A stretch of 6,944 bases of DNA from Microbacteriaceae bacterium (GCA_030840185.1 JAUZFY010000314.1:1-6944); one strand, 5' to 3'. Positions 1-6,660 are shown, numbered from the stretch's first letter. Notes: a model not told the origin generated them from the letters alone. Made by a program: numbers and translations.

Positions 1-364
1 CGAAGGAGCGCAAGAGGCCGGGCGAAAGCCCGGCACCAAGGTGCTGCGCCTGCACCTGAGCTGGGCGCCCACCCGGGAGGAGGCGATGACGAACGCGATC
101 ACCGAGTGGCCGAACGGCGGCATGCGGTTCCCGCGCTCCGACATCCGCTCGCCGTTCGAATTCGAGCAACTCGCCCGGCTGGTGCGCCCGGAGGACTTCG
201 ACGGACGGATGCTCGTGTCCGAGAATCCGGACGACCACCGCGCTCAGATCCAGCGCTACCTCGACCTCGGATTCGACCGCATTTACCTGCACAATGTCGG
301 ACGCAACCAGCGCGACTGGATCGACCTGTTCGCGAGCGACGTGCTTCCGGCGCTGGCACGCTGA
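1..364 (+). CDS. LLM-class flavin/F420-dependent oxidoreductase, C-terminal fragment
   Basis: This is the 3' end of a gene that begins before the window; about 120 residues are readable in frame from base 2 to a TGA at 362-364. The fragment resembles the C-terminus of luciferase-like TIM-barrel oxidoreductases. It has a segment reading [14 protein letters not shown], then a VRPEDF motif, then an [15 protein letters not shown] strand-turn and a final helix ending DVLPALAR. Such enzymes use FMN or F420 for hydride transfer in the cytoplasm. The pattern is close to what I recall of the actinobacterial subfamily called 'probable non-F420 flavinoid oxidoreductase', but F420-dependent relatives look alike, and the cofactor-binding N-terminal part is missing here. 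The position just upstream of cofE favours an F420 link by context only. The substrate cannot be told. Confidence 0.75.
   Translation, partial: EGAQEAGRKPGTKVLRLHLSWAPTREEAMTNAITEWPNGGMRFPRSDIRSPFEFEQLARLVRPEDFDGRMLVSENPDDHRAQIQRYLDLGFDRIYLHNVGRNQRDWIDLFASDVLPALAR
17..34 (+). other. Perfect 7-bp stem with GAAA tetraloop inside the oxidoreductase gene
   Basis: Bases 17-23 (GCCGGGC) and 28-34 (GCCCGGC) are exact reverse complements around a GAAA loop, a GNRA-type tetraloop. The hairpin lies within coding sequence (residues GRKPG) and has no T-run after it. It may simply reflect high GC. No function is claimed. Confidence 0.3.
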
Positions 365-371
365 TGAGCAC

Positions 372-375
372 GGAG
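372..375 (+). promoter_or_regulatory. Ribosome binding site deciding the cofE start
   Basis: GGAG at 372-375 is followed by 6 nt and then ATG at 382. The earlier in-frame ATG at 364, which overlaps the upstream TGA as TGATG, has no purine-rich motif in front of it. This favours 382 as the main start, with ribosomes finishing the oxidoreductase at 364 placed to reinitiate there. Confidence 0.5.
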
Positions 376-381
376 CCACTG

Positions 382-1149
382 ATGCCCGTGAGCCTGACGG
401 TATGGGCAATCGAGGGAATCCCCGAGATCGTGGAGGGGGATGACCTCGCGCTCGTCATCGGCGATTGTGCCGGCGATTCATTCCGCGACGGCGACATTCT
501 CGCCGTGACATCCAAGGTCGTGTCGAAGGCCGAGGGGCGATTCGTGGTCGCCGAGGATCGGGAGCAGGCGATCACCGACGAGACCGTGCGGGTGGTCGCC
601 TCCCGCTCGCACCCCGGCGGGGTCACACGGATCGTCGAGAACAGGCTCGGAATCGTCGCGGCAGCCGCCGGAGTGGACTCGTCCAACACGCCGGCCGGAA
701 CCGTCTTGCTACTTCCGACGGATCCGGATGCGTCGGCCGCGCGCATCCGCTCCGCGCTCGAGAGCAGATTCGCTCTGCGGCTCGGGGTGATCATCACCGA
801 CACTCTCGGCAGGCCGTGGAGGGAAGGCCAGACGGATGTCGCCATTGGGGCCAGCGGGGTGCGAGTGATCGACGACCTGCGCGGTACGACGGATTCCGAG
901 GGGCGTCGCCTCGACGTCACCGCTCCGGCCGTTGGCGACGAGATCGCCGCAGCGGCCGACCTCGTGAAGCGGAAGAGCGCCGGACTGCCCGTTGCCGTCG
1001 TCCGCGGCCTCGCGCATTTGCTTGCCGTCGACGCGCCGGGCGCTCGAAGCATTGTGCGACCGGCCGCGAGCGACATGTTCCGGTTGGGTACCGACGAGGC
1101 ATACAACCTCGGCTTCGAGGCCGGGCGAGGCGCCCGGGAGCCCGGCTAG
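382..1149 (+). CDS. cofE: Coenzyme F420-0:L-glutamate ligase CofE (gamma-glutamyl ligase)
   Basis: CofE adds L-glutamate residues through gamma linkages to F420-0 using GTP, the late step that makes F420-n in the cytoplasm. The 255-residue product covers the whole single-domain family. It has an N-terminal [10 protein letters not shown] strand, [17 protein letters not shown] (about 36-53), [14 protein letters not shown] (77-90), and the signature [19 protein letters not shown] (138-156) followed by [10 protein letters not shown]. These acid-rich motifs match the metal/GTP site of the family. There is no C-terminal nitroreductase-like domain as in mycobacterial FbiB, so this is the ligase only. 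The alternative ATG at 364 would add six residues and overlap the upstream stop. I prefer 382 because of its GGAG motif and because homologues usually begin a few residues before the VWA strand. The TAG stop sits at the edge of a 15-bp tandem array. Confidence 0.93.
   Translation: MPVSLTVWAIEGIPEIVEGDDLALVIGDCAGDSFRDGDILAVTSKVVSKAEGRFVVAEDREQAITDETVRVVASRSHPGGVTRIVENRLGIVAAAAGVDSSNTPAGTVLLLPTDPDASAARIRSALESRFALRLGVIITDTLGRPWREGQTDVAIGASGVRVIDDLRGTTDSEGRRLDVTAPAVGDEIAAAADLVKRKSAGLPVAVVRGLAHLLAVDAPGARSIVRPAASDMFRLGTDEAYNLGFEAGRGAREPG
1121..1137 (+). other. 7-bp stem-loop near the cofE 3' end
   Basis: CCGGGCG (1121-1127) and CGCCCGG (1131-1137) pair exactly around an AGG loop. An overlapping alternative pairs GCCGGGC (1120-1126) with GCCCGGC (1140-1146). 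No T-tract follows, so it is not a standard intrinsic terminator. It is followed directly by the tandem repeats and could contribute to 3' end folding of the cofE transcript. Confidence 0.3.
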
Positions 1150-1222
1150 CCACGACCCGGCGAGCCACGACCCGGCTGGCCACGACCCGGCTAGCCACGA
1201 CCCGGCTGGCGACGACCGGCGA
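1148..1222. repeat. 15-bp tandem repeat array, four clear copies plus one degenerate copy
   Basis: The unit is AGCCACGACCCGGCT. Copies lie at 1148-1162 (last base G), 1163-1177, 1178-1192 (first base G) and 1193-1207. A decayed copy lies at 1208-1222. Variation is almost confined to the unit junction. Each unit starts AGCC and ends GGCT, so junctions can form the palindrome GGCTAGCC (1144-1151 and 1189-1196), and units can pair with one another. The array starts within the cofE stop codon and occupies most of the 83 bp between two convergent genes. Because the unit is a multiple of three, copy number changes would not shift any frame. Confidence 0.9.
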
Positions 1223-1232
1223 ACAGGACGCT

Positions 1233-1772
1233 CTAGCGACGGGACCGAAGGAATCCGGCGACGGGGCGCTGCTGCTCGCCCTGCTGCGCGGCGAGAATGA
1301 TGAGCAGCGAAGTGAGCGCGGGAATCGCCCACTGCAGGATGCTCTGCTGCTTCTGGGCCGAGGCGAGTTCCGTCGACGACTGGCTGCCAGGCTCTGTAAC
1401 CCCAGCGGCACCCTCGTCCGCGTGCGCGTTGATTCGCATGCCGAGGATGCCGGAGTACAGCGAGACAGCCCCGGCGAGACCGGTGAAGATGAGCTTGACG
1501 CCAGTGTTGGAGCGGGCCTCCTTCTGACCGGCCAGACGTTCCTTATTGCCGACGATGAGTCCAATCCCGCCAATGCCGTGCATAATGATGGCCGCGAGCT
1601 GGACCGGGGCCCACCTGCCCCATCCGATCGAGGCCAGCTTCAACCGCTCCGAGGGGTCTTTGGCCTGGGCAGCCGCGCCGTTGAGGCCGACCGCTCCCAT
1701 GAGAGATCCGCCGAACCAGGCGGCGAGACCAAGGTCGTGAAGGCTGCGAACGACTGTGTTTCGTTGAGACAT
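1233..1772 (-). CDS. Four-helix integral membrane protein of unknown function
   Basis: The 179-residue product starts at ATG (complement of 1770-1772) with an AAGAGGAA ribosome binding site six bases upstream, and ends in TAG. Four hydrophobic segments are visible: about residues 12-34 (with LGLAAWFGGSLMG), 56-76 (with a MHGIGGIG run), 91-113 and 145-162. Between the third and fourth lies a polar, acidic, Ser/Gln-rich stretch (about 115-143). The C-terminus is basic (FLRSRR). The glycine-rich first helices and the histidine in helix 2 recall small actinobacterial membrane proteins annotated only as hypothetical. I do not recognise a named family and assign no activity. It is divergent from the moxR operon and convergent to cofE, so it is probably transcribed alone. 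Confidence 0.85.
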   Translation of the reverse strand: MSQRNTVVRSLHDLGLAAWFGGSLMGAVGLNGAAAQAKDPSERLKLASIGWGRWAPVQLAAIIMHGIGGIGLIVGNKERLAGQKEARSNTGVKLIFTGLAGAVSLYSGILGMRINAHADEGAAGVTEPGSQSSTELASAQKQQSILQWAIPALTSLLIILAAQQGEQQRPVAGFLRSRR

Positions 1773-1778
1773 AGGTAG

Positions 1779-1786
1779 TTCCTCTT
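1779..1786 (-). promoter_or_regulatory. Ribosome binding site of the membrane protein gene
   Basis: The complement reads AAGAGGAA, followed by six bases and the ATG at 1772-1770. It is a good purine-rich Shine-Dalgarno match and fixes the start of the four-helix membrane protein. Confidence 0.7.
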
Positions 1787-1932
1787 TCGTGACGTGGACT
1801 TAACACGCTCGTCCCCGGTCCCGATGATTTACAGGCCTTGCCCGAGCCACGGGCGCGGGGTACCTTGTCAACTCCCAACGGGTGTTGTTGCGGTTGAGGC
1901 ACGCGGAGGCAAGTCAACAGGCGAGCTTCCGG

Positions 1933-1964
1933 CAGATTCCCAGTGGTATTGCGCCGGGAATCTG
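1933..1964. promoter_or_regulatory. 9-bp perfect inverted repeat upstream of moxR
   Basis: CAGATTCCC (1933-1941) and GGGAATCTG (1956-1964) are exact reverse complements separated by 14 bp, so the half-site centres are 23 bp apart, about two helical turns. It ends 39 bp before the moxR ATG. It could be an operator for a dimeric regulator or a stem-loop in the moxR leader. No regulator is encoded beside it and there is no T-run, so it is unlikely to be a terminator. Confidence 0.4.
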
Positions 1965-2003
1965 GCAGACTCACGAAAGGTACTTCGAAACCCGGCGGGA
2001 TCA

Positions 2004-3002
2004 ATGAGCAACACTTCAGATCGTGGGATGCCTCTTGAGGACTTCTATCGCCACGCAACAGAAATCGTCCGCAGCATCGAGACTGTGATCGATGGCAAGC
2101 GGGACGCGGTCAACATGGCCCTCACCGTGCTCCTCGCAGAGGGTCACATTCTCATTGAGGATGTTCCCGGGGTCGGCAAGACGATGCTGGCACGAGCCCT
2201 CGCCCGGTCGGTTGATTGCTCGGTGAACCGCATCCAGTTCACCCCGGACCTCCTACCCTCGGACATCACTGGCGTCTCGATCTACAACCAAGTGGAGCGG
2301 GAGTTCGAGTTCAAGCCCGGGCCGATCTTCGCGAACATCGTCATCGGCGACGAAATCAACCGGGCGAGCCCCAAGACGCAATCCGCCCTGCTGGAGAGCA
2401 TGGAGGAGGGCCAGGTGACCGTGGATGGCTCGACGAGCGTTCTTGCGTCGCCGTTCACGGTGATCGCCACGCAGAATCCGGTCGAGATGGAGGGGACGTA
2501 TCCGCTGCCTGAGGCGCAGCGCGACCGCTTCATGGCGCGCATCTCGATGGGATACCCGGACGAGGCGGCCGAGATCGCGATGCTGCGAACGAGAGAATCC
2601 ACTAGTCCACTTGCCAATGTGGTGCCTGTCGTCTCGACCGTGCAACTCATCTCCATGATCGCGACGGTGCGAGAGGTGTTCGTCTCCTGGGCGGTCGAAC
2701 AATACGCGGTGAGCATCGCGCAAGCCACCCGGCGCAACCGCGACCTTCGCCTCGGAGCGAGCCCGCGGGCAACCCTTCACCTCGTGCGCGCGGCGAAAGC
2801 TCGCGCCGCTCTCGACGGTCGAGAATTCGTGCTGCCGGATGACATTGACGCCCTCGCCATTCCGGTGCTGAGCCACCGCCTGATTCCCACCAGCAGGCTC
2901 GCCGGTGACGGTGCCCCGTTCGCCGTCGGCGCCGTCGCCGACATCATTGCCCGAATCGTCGCCGCGACACCGGTTCCTCTCGGCGCTGTGGGACCGGCCT
3001 GA
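2004..3002 (+). CDS. moxR: MoxR-family AAA+ ATPase
   Basis: The 332-residue protein has the full MoxR layout. Walker A is DVPGVGKT (residues 53-60). A QFTPDLLPSDITG segment follows at 78-90. Walker B is IVIGDEINRA (112-121, with D116 and E117), followed by the family's SPKTQSALLESMEEGQV stretch. Sensor 1 is ATQNP with N158. An LPEAQRDRFM segment at 168-177 carries the presumed arginine finger region, and GASPRA (251-256, R255) is sensor 2 at the start of the AAA lid. MoxR proteins are cytoplasmic ATP-driven chaperones or remodellers that usually act with DUF58 or VWA-domain partners. ATG 2004 is preferred because conserved sequence begins soon after it; its Shine-Dalgarno is only GGCGGGA. It is the first gene of an operon with the DUF58 gene 8 nt downstream. 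In EAQRDRF the residue after Q is Arg, where Leu is common. Confidence 0.95.
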   Translation: MSNTSDRGMPLEDFYRHATEIVRSIETVIDGKRDAVNMALTVLLAEGHILIEDVPGVGKTMLARALARSVDCSVNRIQFTPDLLPSDITGVSIYNQVEREFEFKPGPIFANIVIGDEINRASPKTQSALLESMEEGQVTVDGSTSVLASPFTVIATQNPVEMEGTYPLPEAQRDRFMARISMGYPDEAAEIAMLRTRESTSPLANVVPVVSTVQLISMIATVREVFVSWAVEQYAVSIAQATRRNRDLRLGASPRATLHLVRAAKARAALDGREFVLPDDIDALAIPVLSHRLIPTSRLAGDGAPFAVGAVADIIARIVAATPVPLGAVGPA

Positions 3003-3010
3003 TAGCTGCG

Positions 3011-4330
3011 ATGTCCCCGACGGTGCGCATCCAGAAACAGCGGGATCGCACGCGCCGGCGGCGCTCGCGCCGCATTTCGCGGCTGACCCGCCGCGGCGGC
3101 TTTCTTCTGCTATTCGGGGTGCTCGCGCTTGGCTCGTCGTATTGGCTGGGCCGGTCAGAGCTGCTCTACCTTGGCTCCTTCTGCGCGCTACTCCCGCTCG
3201 TCGCCCTCGCCTACGTGAGATTTCGGCGGATGCACTTCGCCGTGACCCGCTCATTCTCCCCGTCGGTGGTGAGCGTTGGGCATCCCACCGTTGTCGAGGT
3301 GGAGATCACTAACCTCTCGCAGTCGGCCTCGATGGAGGCGAACTGGCGTGACAGCTGGCCGTGGCAGCCGTTCTCGACCATCCCGGCGCGGCTTCCAGCG
3401 TTGCTCGGTCGCGGGCCGCGGCCGACGAAGCGTGGCAACTCGATCAGAGTGCGCTACTCGATTCAACCGCCGAGTCGCGGGGTGTATCAGGTCGGTCCGA
3501 TGCTCGTCGATTTCTCGGATCCATTCGGCCTTGCGGAGGGGGCGTTCACGACCGGTCCCACCGCCGAGCTCATCGTGACCCCCAGCGTCACGGCGCTCGC
3601 CGACGGCGTCGTGTCGATTGCGGCCGCCGACGGCCGGACCCGGATAAATCAGAGGCGCGCCTTTGGAGGCGAAGACGATCTGATGACGCGCGAATATCGC
3701 CGCGGCGACGCATTGCGCCGCGTGCACTGGCGTGCCTCGGCGCACCACGGCGAGCTAATGGTGCGGCAGGAGGAACAGCGCAGTCACGCGGAGGCGCGCC
3801 TGCTCCTCGACACCCGCCGAACCAACTACCCCGACGCCCTCGCGCACGGCGCCCCGGAGGCCGTGGAAAGCGAATCGTTCGAGTGGGCGATTGCGCTGAC
3901 CGCATCGCTCGGAGTGCATCTGCAGCGCAGCGGATTTACCGTGCAGATCATCGAGACCGGCCACCGGCAGGTGGCCTCCCTTGACCGTCCGGAGGAGTTC
4001 CTCGAAAGTCTCGCCTCGGTTGCGCTCAGCGACGCGGGCGGCGCGGGGGATATCTCGTTGCTTCGCGGTGTGCAGCGGCCCGATCGTTCGCAGGGTTCGG
4101 TGTTCGTTGTGCTTTCGGATGCCGATCCGGAGACGGTCGACCGCTTGGTCGCGCAACGGCACGCCTTTGACCTCGCCGTCGCGTTTCTTGTGTCCCCCCG
4201 TCAGCTGACCCTCGCGCGCACCCTCACGGATGCCGGATGGCTGTGCGTCACGTCAGCGCCCGGCGACCCCGTTCACAGCGCATGGCTCGACCTCGGAGCC
4301 GGACTCGAGGTCACCCGTGGTCGCGACTGA
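3011..4330 (+). CDS. DUF58 domain membrane protein
   Basis: The 439-residue product begins with a strongly basic cytoplasmic tail (RRRRSRR around 15-21), then two transmembrane helices (about 29-45 and 51-70). A beta-rich segment follows (about 75-190, with VEVEITN and PSRGVYQVGP). The DUF58 signature is at 226-256: TREYRRGDALRRVHWRASA, then GELMVRQEE. The region after it (LLLDTRR, then about 290-435) looks like a Rossmann/VWA-like fold, with SVFVVLSDAD as a core strand. DUF58 proteins are habitual partners of MoxR ATPases and are probably their membrane-anchored substrate or adaptor; the molecular role is not settled. The gene lies 8 nt after moxR and overlaps the next gene by 14 nt, so all three are likely cotranscribed and coupled. 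The start at 3011 has no strong Shine-Dalgarno, which fits coupling to moxR translation. Confidence 0.93.
   Translation: MSPTVRIQKQRDRTRRRRSRRISRLTRRGGFLLLFGVLALGSSYWLGRSELLYLGSFCALLPLVALAYVRFRRMHFAVTRSFSPSVVSVGHPTVVEVEITNLSQSASMEANWRDSWPWQPFSTIPARLPALLGRGPRPTKRGNSIRVRYSIQPPSRGVYQVGPMLVDFSDPFGLAEGAFTTGPTAELIVTPSVTALADGVVSIAAADGRTRINQRRAFGGEDDLMTREYRRGDALRRVHWRASAHHGELMVRQEEQRSHAEARLLLDTRRTNYPDALAHGAPEAVESESFEWAIALTASLGVHLQRSGFTVQIIETGHRQVASLDRPEEFLESLASVALSDAGGAGDISLLRGVQRPDRSQGSVFVVLSDADPETVDRLVAQRHAFDLAVAFLVSPRQLTLARTLTDAGWLCVTSAPGDPVHSAWLDLGAGLEVTRGRD
4307..4310 (+). promoter_or_regulatory. Ribosome binding site for the transglutaminase gene inside the DUF58 gene
   Basis: GAGG at 4307-4310 lies six bases before GTG 4317, within the last codons of the DUF58 gene. 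It supports a GTG start overlapping the upstream gene rather than the later ATG at 4392, which has no such motif in front of it. Confidence 0.55.
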
Positions 4331-6653
4331 TCTTCTCCGCCGCGGGGTTCAGCCGTCCGGGCCACCGGCCGATCCTCCTGTTTCGGCAGCAATGAGACGC
4401 CAGCGGGACCTTCGGGTGAGTGGCTCGCTGCTCACCGCTCTGCTCGTGACGCTCGCGGGGATGCACGTGATTCTGCAGGGCATCGGATGGTGGTTTGAGC
4501 TCGCGATGCTGTGCGCCGTTCTTCTGGGAGTCGCGCTCCTCGTGCGTCGTCTCAGCGAGCGTCGCATCCTCGCGCCCCTCGCCGCCGCGGTCATACTCGT
4601 CGCCATGCTCACTCTGTTCTTCGTGCCGCAGAGCGCCCTTCTCGGGTTCATCCCGACGGGGAAGTCGCTCTCCGAGTTCGGGGTGCTGCTCAATCAGGCG
4701 GGCATCTCTATCGCCGAGCAGTCGCTCCCGGCCGACGCGACCACACCGATCAGCTTCCTGCTCTGCCTCGGCGTCGGAACCATCGCCGTTCTGGCTGACG
4801 CTCTTACGAACGCGGCTCGCATTCCGGCCCTCGCCGGGGTCCCTCTGCTCATCCTCTTGGCGGTGCCGAGCGCGGTGACCATGGACATCACCGACCCGGT
4901 GATCTTCGCGTTCGCTGCGCTGGCCTATCTTGCTCTGCTGAGGGCGGATCGGCCCAGGCAACAGGCAGGCCTCACCGTCGCACTTTCGGCGGTCGTAGTC
5001 GTCGGCTCCCTCGTCGTGCCGGCGCTGCTTCCTAACGTGACCCCCGCGGTCAACACCGGCGGAACGGGCTTCAGCTCCGGAGTGAATCCGGTGCTCGCAC
5101 TCGGCAATAACTTGCGTCGGGATGCCGAGCACACCGTGCTGGACTACACAACCGACTCCGGCACGCCCCAGTACCTGAGGCTCGTGAGCCTCGACAACTT
5201 CACCGGATCGAATTGGGAGCCCGACACGCCGGCCATTCGCACCGGGAACCGCCCGCAACATATGGGCAACGTTCCGGGGCTGTCGGCCAAGGTGAAGACC
5301 AAGAAAGACACGAGCTACATCACAGTGCTGGGTCTCACAAGCCCGTGGCTGCCGCTGCCGTACCCGACCGCAAGCGTCGCGGGCCTCGAGGGTGACTGGT
5401 ATTGGGATCCGATCGGGCTCGAGGTGAGGAGCCCGAACCGAACCACTCAGGGCGAGAGCTACACGGCCTCGAGCCTCCAGATCAATCCGACGCCCGCACA
5501 GCTTCAGACCGCGGGAACAACTGTTCCGGCGAATCTCGGTCAGTTCCTCGCGCTTCCCCGTGACCTGCCGGCTGTTATCTCCACCACGGCCCAGAGCGTG
5601 GCCGGAGGTGCCCCGAGCAACTACGAGAAGGCCCTGCTTCTTCAGGAGTTCTTCAGGGACGGAGACTTCAGCTACTCCGAGTCCGCACCGGTCAAAGACG
5701 GTTACGACGGCACGGGTATGGGTGTCATCGCTGCGTTCCTCAAGAACAAGTCCGGCTACTGCATCCACTTCGCTTCGGCGATGGCGGTCATGGCGAGGAG
5801 TCTCGGAATTCCGTCTCGCGTTGCCGTCGGCTTTCTTCCCGGATCCGAGTTGCCGGACAAGATCGACGGCCGGACCGCGTTCACAGTGACCTCGCACAAC
5901 CTCCACGCCTGGCCGGAACTGTACTTCGAGGGAATCGGCTGGACCCGGTTCGAGCCAACCGTGAGCCGCGGCGAGGTCCCGTCCTACGCGGACCTCGCGT
6001 CCCCCGGTGTCCCCACCCCGGTGAATACCCCGGGCGCGGTGGTTCCTGGCCCGACGGCGTCCGTCCCCGCGGCTCCTCTCAGGCGATTCGCCGACGAGGT
6101 CCAGGGACAGAATGGCTCGAGTGCGTCGACCACTTCCCCGACCACCGGATGGCTGTGGCTCCTGGTTGCGGCTGCAGCCGCCGGCCTGCTCGCCCTTGTG
6201 CCCGCGACGGTGCGTGCGTCATCACGCTATCGGCGATTGCGTCTGCTACGCGGCGGTCGATCGACGGCCGTCGAGGCGTGGCGTGAGGTGCTGCAGACCG
6301 CGACCGACCTCGGCATGCGTGTTCCGGAGACGGCGACCCCTCGCGATGCCGCGCAGCTTCTGCGGGAGGCCTCACAGGTCAATGTTGGGGCGCGGACCCT
6401 GGCCCCGGTTGGCGGTCGGATGCCGCCCGATGAGGATGCTGGTCGTGGCCCGCTCGATCGGTTGCGTTCCGCAGTCGAACGGGAGAGCTACGCCCCGGCC
6501 GGCGCAATCGGCCGCGCCGAGCTCGCGGCAGATACGACGCGGATCATCGCAGACCTTCGCGCAGTGACCTCACGACCCCGACGGGTGCGCGCTGTGTTGA
6601 TTCCCCCGTCGATGTGGACCAGAATCTTCCCGCTGTCCGGCCGCGAGGAGTGA
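4317..6653 (+). CDS. tgpA: TgpA-type membrane transglutaminase-like protein with C-terminal DUF4129-like region
   Basis: The 778-residue product has about seven N-terminal transmembrane helices (roughly 38-54, 59-77, 85-103, 144-164, 169-188, 193-209, 218-238). A large extracytoplasmic domain follows, then one more helix (about 612-632) and a cytoplasmic tail with AWREVLQTATDLGM and TPRDAAQLLREA, resembling DUF4129. The transglutaminase-like catalytic core is in the outside domain. It has Cys482 in KSGYCIHFASAMAVMARSLG, His530 in SHNLHAWPELYF, and Glu546 in WTRFEPT, where Asp is the textbook third residue. A Pro/Thr/Ser-rich linker (about 550-610) joins the domain to the last helix. Relatives accompany moxR and DUF58 genes in many bacteria, and one in Pseudomonas is essential. 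The reaction could be transamidation or hydrolysis/proteolysis of cell-surface proteins; the substrate is unknown. The start is GTG with GAGG upstream. Confidence 0.93.
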   Translation: MVATDLLRRGVQPSGPPADPPVSAAMRRQRDLRVSGSLLTALLVTLAGMHVILQGIGWWFELAMLCAVLLGVALLVRRLSERRILAPLAAAVILVAMLTLFFVPQSALLGFIPTGKSLSEFGVLLNQAGISIAEQSLPADATTPISFLLCLGVGTIAVLADALTNAARIPALAGVPLLILLAVPSAVTMDITDPVIFAFAALAYLALLRADRPRQQAGLTVALSAVVVVGSLVVPALLPNVTPAVNTGGTGFSSGVNPVLALGNNLRRDAEHTVLDYTTDSGTPQYLRLVSLDNFTGSNWEPDTPAIRTGNRPQHMGNVPGLSAKVKTKKDTSYITVLGLTSPWLPLPYPTASVAGLEGDWYWDPIGLEVRSPNRTTQGESYTASSLQINPTPAQLQTAGTTVPANLGQFLALPRDLPAVISTTAQSVAGGAPSNYEKALLLQEFFRDGDFSYSESAPVKDGYDGTGMGVIAAFLKNKSGYCIHFASAMAVMARSLGIPSRVAVGFLPGSELPDKIDGRTAFTVTSHNLHAWPELYFEGIGWTRFEPTVSRGEVPSYADLASPGVPTPVNTPGAVVPGPTASVPAAPLRRFADEVQGQNGSSASTTSPTTGWLWLLVAAAAAGLLALVPATVRASSRYRRLRLLRGGRSTAVEAWREVLQTATDLGMRVPETATPRDAAQLLREASQVNVGARTLAPVGGRMPPDEDAGRGPLDRLRSAVERESYAPAGAIGRAELAADTTRIIADLRAVTSRPRRVRAVLIPPSMWTRIFPLSGREE

Positions 6654-6660
6654 TTTTCCG

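Larger units (their letters stand above)
1773..2003. other. Divergent intergenic region between the membrane protein gene and moxR
   Basis: This 231-bp gap must contain promoters for both flanking genes. On the minus strand there is a TTGACA match to a -35 box (complement of 1866-1871), but no convincing -10 box at 16-18 bp from it. GTCAAC occurs twice in direct orientation (1867-1872 and 1913-1918). A plus-strand frame is open back to a GTG at 1794 and would add 70 residues to MoxR, but that stretch has no MoxR-like character. I therefore treat it as noncoding. No clear RNA gene is seen. Confidence 0.5.

Noticed and set aside
99..1106. Antisense open frame across the oxidoreductase end and cofE
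   Set aside because: It is Ser/Arg/Thr-rich with no motif, while the plus strand encodes complete CofE motifs over the same bases.
1148..1222. CRISPR-like array
   Set aside because: Units are 15 bp and directly abutting with no spacers, so this is a plain tandem repeat.
465..1778. Plus-strand open frame running through the 15-bp repeats with an ATTRL repeat peptide
   Set aside because: It is out of frame with cofE and antisense to the four-helix membrane protein. The repeat peptide follows only from the 15-bp periodicity keeping all frames open.
1794..2003. Upstream extension of MoxR from GTG 1794
   Set aside because: The extra 70 residues are Cys/Pro/Gly-rich with no MoxR similarity. They cover the inverted repeat, and family members start close to ATG 2004.
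2253..3254. Antisense open frame across moxR and the DUF58 start
   Set aside because: Its composition is low-complexity Arg/Ala/Gly and it spans two real genes. MoxR motifs on the other strand are complete.
4317..4392. Later ATG at 4392 as the tgpA start
   Set aside because: No Shine-Dalgarno precedes it, whereas GTG 4317 has GAGG six bases upstream and overlaps the previous gene in a way typical of coupled genes.
4311..5906. Long antisense open frame (about 530 codons) within tgpA
   Set aside because: It mirrors the well-supported transglutaminase gene. Its translation is Arg/Glu/His-rich with no hydrophobic core or known motif, as expected of a GC-rich antisense frame.
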